A stretch of DNA of 64,000 nt. Source: Chryseobacterium gleum (GTDB taxonomy: Bacteria; Bacteroidota; Bacteroidia; UBA10329). Made by a program: the position numbers and the translations under genes. The stretch spans positions 54,491 through 118,490 of the forward strand of contig CAMDOM010000001.1 in assembly GCA_945903645.1 (NCBI GenBank). The letters are read 5' to 3'. The notes beneath the pieces are model-generated. The model had not been told where the DNA came from. It saw only the letters and a program-made list of their open reading frames with translations, and ran no database searches. This document shows, in pieces, positions 60,312 to 64,000 of the stretch. Each line of letters begins with the position of its first letter. The stretch's first letter is position 1.

Positions 60312-60442
60312 AGTTCAAGTTTGTTTCCCCGAGAACCGTTCGGGTCGGGCGGACCTCAAAGTAACGGATAATAAGAGGAAATTGATCCACCATTTTATTC
60401 ACATACCATTCGTTGATAAGCCGTGAATAACTTTACTGCGTA

Positions 60443-61735
60443 ATGTTGAACTCCCGCTTTCTCGTTTTGATTTCCCTTTCATCCGTGCTTTTGTTTTCGT
60501 GCGAAAACGAGGACACTGAACCGCCTTCCGTAGAAATCACCTCCCCATCGGAATCTGCTCAATTTCAAGTTTATGATACCATTCCTGTTTACTATCATGT
60601 TTCTGATGACAGAATTGTAGAAAGTGTCACTATCAAGTTGGTGAATCAAGATTTTGTACCTGTTTCTGGTCAGCAGACGAAAACTATAGGTGCAGCAGAT
60701 TTCTCAGGATTTGAAGCTTTGGTGGTGGACAATCGGCAACTGCCAACTGGAACTTACTACGTTCTAATTACTGCAACCGATGGCACTAATGACAAGAACG
60801 CCTACCTGGAAGTTCGCGTGCAGGAGTTTCCTTTTGCATTGCGCGCCATCTATTTTGGGGATGCCAATTCAAGTGGCCAAAATTCAATTTTCCGAATTGA
60901 TTCCCTTTTCAACTCCGTTACACCGTTCGTATCAATTGGACAAGATGTTCGGAAGCTTTCCGTCAATTCTATGTTCGATAGATTGAATATTGCTGGAAAT
61001 CTGGATGGAGGCATTGTTCAATACAATTTGGCTGGGCAAGGAATTCGTTGGTCTGCATCGGCAAGCATGCAGCCACCTGCACCTACTTTTTTAGATATGA
61101 CTAGCGCTGCTGGAAATGTCTATGTATCGCTTTACAACAATGAAATTCGAGGATATACTAACGATGGGGCACTTATTCTTAATCTCCAAACTTTTGGCGA
61201 TAGACCCAACACGTTATATGCAGATGAAAATCATTTGTTCGTGGAACGCAGGCAGATTGGTGGCATTTTGAATACGCTTTTTGTTTATCGAGTTAGCAAT
61301 TTTTTTCAAAAATGGGAATTGAGTTTGCCCATGCAGGTGGTTGCGTTTTGTGCTCGGACTGCAACGGAACTATTCATTTTTGGCAATGAAAACGGACAGG
61401 CAAGAGTGTTGCTCTACAACGTGGAGGATAATTCCTATTGGGAACCGCGCGCACTGCCTTTAGGCAAGTTGCTTCACGCAGTGAAAGGAGATGGGCAAAC
61501 TTATTTTTTGGCGCACGAAAATGGATTGTATTCCTACACTTATAACCCGAATTATTTGAACCAAATAGGATCTGGCGATGTATATCAACAGCTTTGTTTC
61601 GATAGAGCGGATGGGTTACTTCTAGGCGCCTCAGGAAATGAAGTGAGGGTAATTGCAGGTTTGCAAGGTGCCGTTGTAGCTACTTTCGCGCATTCGGATA
61701 GTATTGTGAGTTTGGATATTCATTACACAAAATGA
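60443..61735 (+). CDS. Lipoprotein with N-terminal Ig-like domain and probable beta-propeller
   Basis: Lipobox LLFSCENED; PPSVEITSPSESAQFQVYDTIPVYYHVSDD; repeated beta-strand pattern. Confidence 0.75.
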   Translation: MLNSRFLVLISLSSVLLFSCENEDTEPPSVEITSPSESAQFQVYDTIPVYYHVSDDRIVESVTIKLVNQDFVPVSGQQTKTIGAADFSGFEALVVDNRQLPTGTYYVLITATDGTNDKNAYLEVRVQEFPFALRAIYFGDANSSGQNSIFRIDSLFNSVTPFVSIGQDVRKLSVNSMFDRLNIAGNLDGGIVQYNLAGQGIRWSASASMQPPAPTFLDMTSAAGNVYVSLYNNEIRGYTNDGALILNLQTFGDRPNTLYADENHLFVERRQIGGILNTLFVYRVSNFFQKWELSLPMQVVAFCARTATELFIFGNENGQARVLLYNVEDNSYWEPRALPLGKLLHAVKGDGQTYFLAHENGLYSYTYNPNYLNQIGSGDVYQQLCFDRADGLLLGASGNEVRVIAGLQGAVVATFAHSDSIVSLDIHYTK

Positions 61736-63468
61736 CCAGTAGCGATGTAATCAAAGTTGGTGCGCAGGTCATTTGCGATGGTTTTGATGAATATCATACT
61801 GCGTTTAAGGCGCTTACCCGCCATGCCTCTAAGGTTTTTGCCTTTCGCGATTGGAGTGCCGTTCCAGAATTAACCCGAAATCGCCAGAGTCATTACCGCG
61901 ATTTTATTGATAAAACCGCCCAACGGGTAACTCTGATTTTGGGTGATACTATAAATGAATATGCTACCTGGGCCAGCCTCAAGCGGGAGTTTGCGCTACT
62001 TATTCAGGAGCGAAGAGATGGTCCCATTTCCGAAAGTTTTTTCAATTCGGTGCTGCGCAAAATGTTTAGTACCGAAGGGATTGATGCCGATCTGGAGTTT
62101 ATCAACTTTCATCGCAGAGGCATAAATACCAATCCTAGCGAACCGATTTATGATAGATTTTATCTTGGTTCGGATGAAATGGAAACCATGTGGGCACGGA
62201 TTTTAAAGTCGTATGGATTCCGATTTGCCTTTCAGGATTTTGATAGGGATGTTGAGCAAATAGCGGAGGCAATTCGTGCCAAAATTGTAGAAACATTAGG
62301 CCGTTTAGAGGATGTAGACCAATTGGACATGGTGCGTTCAGTTTTCTACCGCAACAAAGGAGCTTATTTGGTAGGCAAGATTACCAAAGGAAACGTCCAA
62401 ATTCCTGTGGTGCTTCCGTTGCTGCATCACGAAGACGGTGTGGCGGTAGATGGTGTGCTGTTGTCTAAAGATGAAATTGCAGTCATTTTCAGTTTTAGCC
62501 GTAGCTACTTTTTTGTTGAAAGTGAAAATCCAGTGGAGTTAATTCACTTTTTACGGCCGCTGATGTCGCATAAAAACCTGTCGGAATTGTATGCCAGCAT
62601 TGGCTACGACAGGCATTCAAAAACGGTATTGTTCAAAGAAATTCAGCAACACTTAGAGCGGTCTGATGATCAGTTTATTGTAGCTCCCGGAACCAAAGGA
62701 ATGGTGATGGCCGTATTTACCCTCCCTAACTTTAATGTGGTGTTTAAGGTGATTCGCGACAAGTTTGGGCCTACCAAAAACTTCGACCGCCAACACGTAA
62801 TCGATAGTTATCAATTGGTTTTAATGCACGATCGCGTGGGCCGACTAGCTGATGCTATGGAGTATGAGCAGATTAAATTTGACCTCAATCGGTTTTCTAC
62901 CGCGGTGCTCGATGAATTACTAAACGAATGCAGTAAAACCGTTTTTATTGATGGCGACAAATTGATTGTGCGCCATTTGTTTACCGAGAAAAAGTTAGTG
63001 CCACTTAACTTATTTCTTGAAGCTGCTTCGCCCGAAAGCGCCTCCGCTGTAATAATTGATTACGGTTTTGCGGTGAAGGAATTGGCGGCTGCCAATATCT
63101 TTCCGGGCGATTTACTGCTGAAGAATTTTGGGGTTACGCGCCATGGTCGTGTCATATTTTACGACTATGATGAATTGTGTTTTCTGGACCAGGTAAACTT
63201 TAGGAGAATACCAACCCCGCGCAGACAAGAACAGATTTATTCAGGAGAACCGTGGTATACGGTAGAAGAAAACGATGTTTTTCCTCAGGAGTTAGATGCT
63301 TTTATGGCTCCTTTGGGAGAGCTGAGAACCGTGTTTATAAAACATCATTCCGACCTTTTTGATGTCGCTTTCTGGAAAGAAATGCAACAGGTGCAACGCG
63401 ATGGGCGCTTGGCTGATTTCTTCCCCTACAAAAGAAATAAAGTAGCGTTGGGATTCAGTATTGAGTGA
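61732..63468 (+). CDS. aceK: Isocitrate dehydrogenase kinase/phosphatase
   Basis: APGTKGMVMAVFTLPNFNVVFKVIRDKFGPTK; AAANIFPGDLLLKNFGVTRHGRVIFYDYDELCFLDQVNFRRIPTPR; EPWYTVEENDVFPQEL. Confidence 0.95.
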   Translation: MTSSDVIKVGAQVICDGFDEYHTAFKALTRHASKVFAFRDWSAVPELTRNRQSHYRDFIDKTAQRVTLILGDTINEYATWASLKREFALLIQERRDGPISESFFNSVLRKMFSTEGIDADLEFINFHRRGINTNPSEPIYDRFYLGSDEMETMWARILKSYGFRFAFQDFDRDVEQIAEAIRAKIVETLGRLEDVDQLDMVRSVFYRNKGAYLVGKITKGNVQIPVVLPLLHHEDGVAVDGVLLSKDEIAVIFSFSRSYFFVESENPVELIHFLRPLMSHKNLSELYASIGYDRHSKTVLFKEIQQHLERSDDQFIVAPGTKGMVMAVFTLPNFNVVFKVIRDKFGPTKNFDRQHVIDSYQLVLMHDRVGRLADAMEYEQIKFDLNRFSTAVLDELLNECSKTVFIDGDKLIVRHLFTEKKLVPLNLFLEAASPESASAVIIDYGFAVKELAAANIFPGDLLLKNFGVTRHGRVIFYDYDELCFLDQVNFRRIPTPRRQEQIYSGEPWYTVEENDVFPQELDAFMAPLGELRTVFIKHHSDLFDVAFWKEMQQVQRDGRLADFFPYKRNKVALGFSIE

Positions 63469-63492
63469 AAACACGTCTGACCTGAAACTGCA

Positions 63493-64000
63493 TCAAACTG
63501 GCTTAACCACCATTTGAACCGTTTTTCCTGTTTTAATTTCCATCAAAACTTCTTTGCCCACCAGCACACGAGCTATGGTAGCATCGTCAAAATGGCGAAT
63601 GGTTATTAATTCCAGTCCATCTTGCTGGATTACTTTGAAATTTTTGCTCAAATCGTCAACCAAACTGGTAAGTCGGTCTCTATCGTTGTCTACCGCCACT
63701 GCAAAACTTACCGCAGAATTTTGCATCACGTTAATACGTATGCCATGGTCGGCAAAGCGGGTAAAAATGTCCCGAAGGTTGTTTTCTACGATAAACGAAT
63801 AATCAAGCGGCATTATGGATAACAACACTTGGTCCATTCTAAAAATGAATGATGAAATGGGATTGGAGGTTTCTGTGTCACTTACCACTGTCCCAACGGC
63901 ATCTGGGTTCACAAACGATTTCACACGAAGCGGAATCTTCTTATTCTGCAACGGTTTTATGGTTTTTGGATGAATTACGCTTGTACCGAAATAAGCCAAT
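63493..64000 (-). CDS. Aspartate kinase, C-terminal part (catalytic tail + ACT domains), N-terminus beyond window
   Basis: AYFGTSVIHPKTIKPLQNKKIPLRVKSFVNPDAVGTVV; ACT-like C-terminal half. Confidence 0.9.
   Translation of the reverse strand, partial: LAYFGTSVIHPKTIKPLQNKKIPLRVKSFVNPDAVGTVVSDTETSNPISSFIFRMDQVLLSIMPLDYSFIVENNLRDIFTRFADHGIRINVMQNSAVSFAVAVDNDRDRLTSLVDDLSKNFKVIQQDGLELITIRHFDDATIARVLVGKEVLMEIKTGKTVQMVVKPV

Noticed and set aside
60325-60347. GC-rich CCCGAGAACCGTTCGGG hairpin in the divergent region before the lipoprotein gene
   Set aside because: Short stem, no T tract and no repeat partner; not enough to call a regulatory element
1-64000. CRISPR arrays, IS elements, prophage or tRNA genes
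   Set aside because: No regular repeat-spacer structure, transposase, integrase, phage structural gene or convincing tRNA cloverleaf recognised by eye; a tRNAscan/CRISPR search would be needed to exclude them fully

Overview
This is a 64 kb Bacteroidota (Flavobacteriia/Sphingobacteriia-like) chromosomal window, almost fully coding, with housekeeping genes (topA, purH, mreB, guaA, hemF, mqnB/mqnD, fabD, dnaB, SRP RNA). All calls come from reading the sequence and ORF track; no database search was run. Main blocks: (1) 1-5000, a probable B12/light-responsive locus (TIGR01777 epimerase, SRPBCC, MerR + B12-binding CarH/LitR-like regulator, ORF-free spacer with three 86-bp units, ECF sigma factor, divergent IPP-isomerase-like Nudix protein, PTPS, FolE). 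(2) 5070-10004, a kinase / NarL-type regulator / kinase signalling run. (3) 12393-19588, a ureohydrolase-like protein with altered metal ligands, a PorP/SprF protein and gldKLMN (type IX secretion/gliding core). (4) 43271-55020, a nucleotide-sugar/polysaccharide cluster with a WbpA/B/D/E-type set plus UGD, UXS, RfbB, GalE and WbpP-like enzymes. (5) 55616-55713, the SRP RNA beside an N-terminally short glycosyltransferase. (6) 61732-63468, an AceK (isocitrate dehydrogenase kinase/phosphatase) gene in an unusual context. The best novelty candidates are the 86-bp dyad-bearing repeat array plus operator-like inverted repeat at the B12/sigma locus, the Idi-like protein with two metal-ligand His-to-Tyr changes, and the metal-site-altered ureohydrolase beside gldKLMN.
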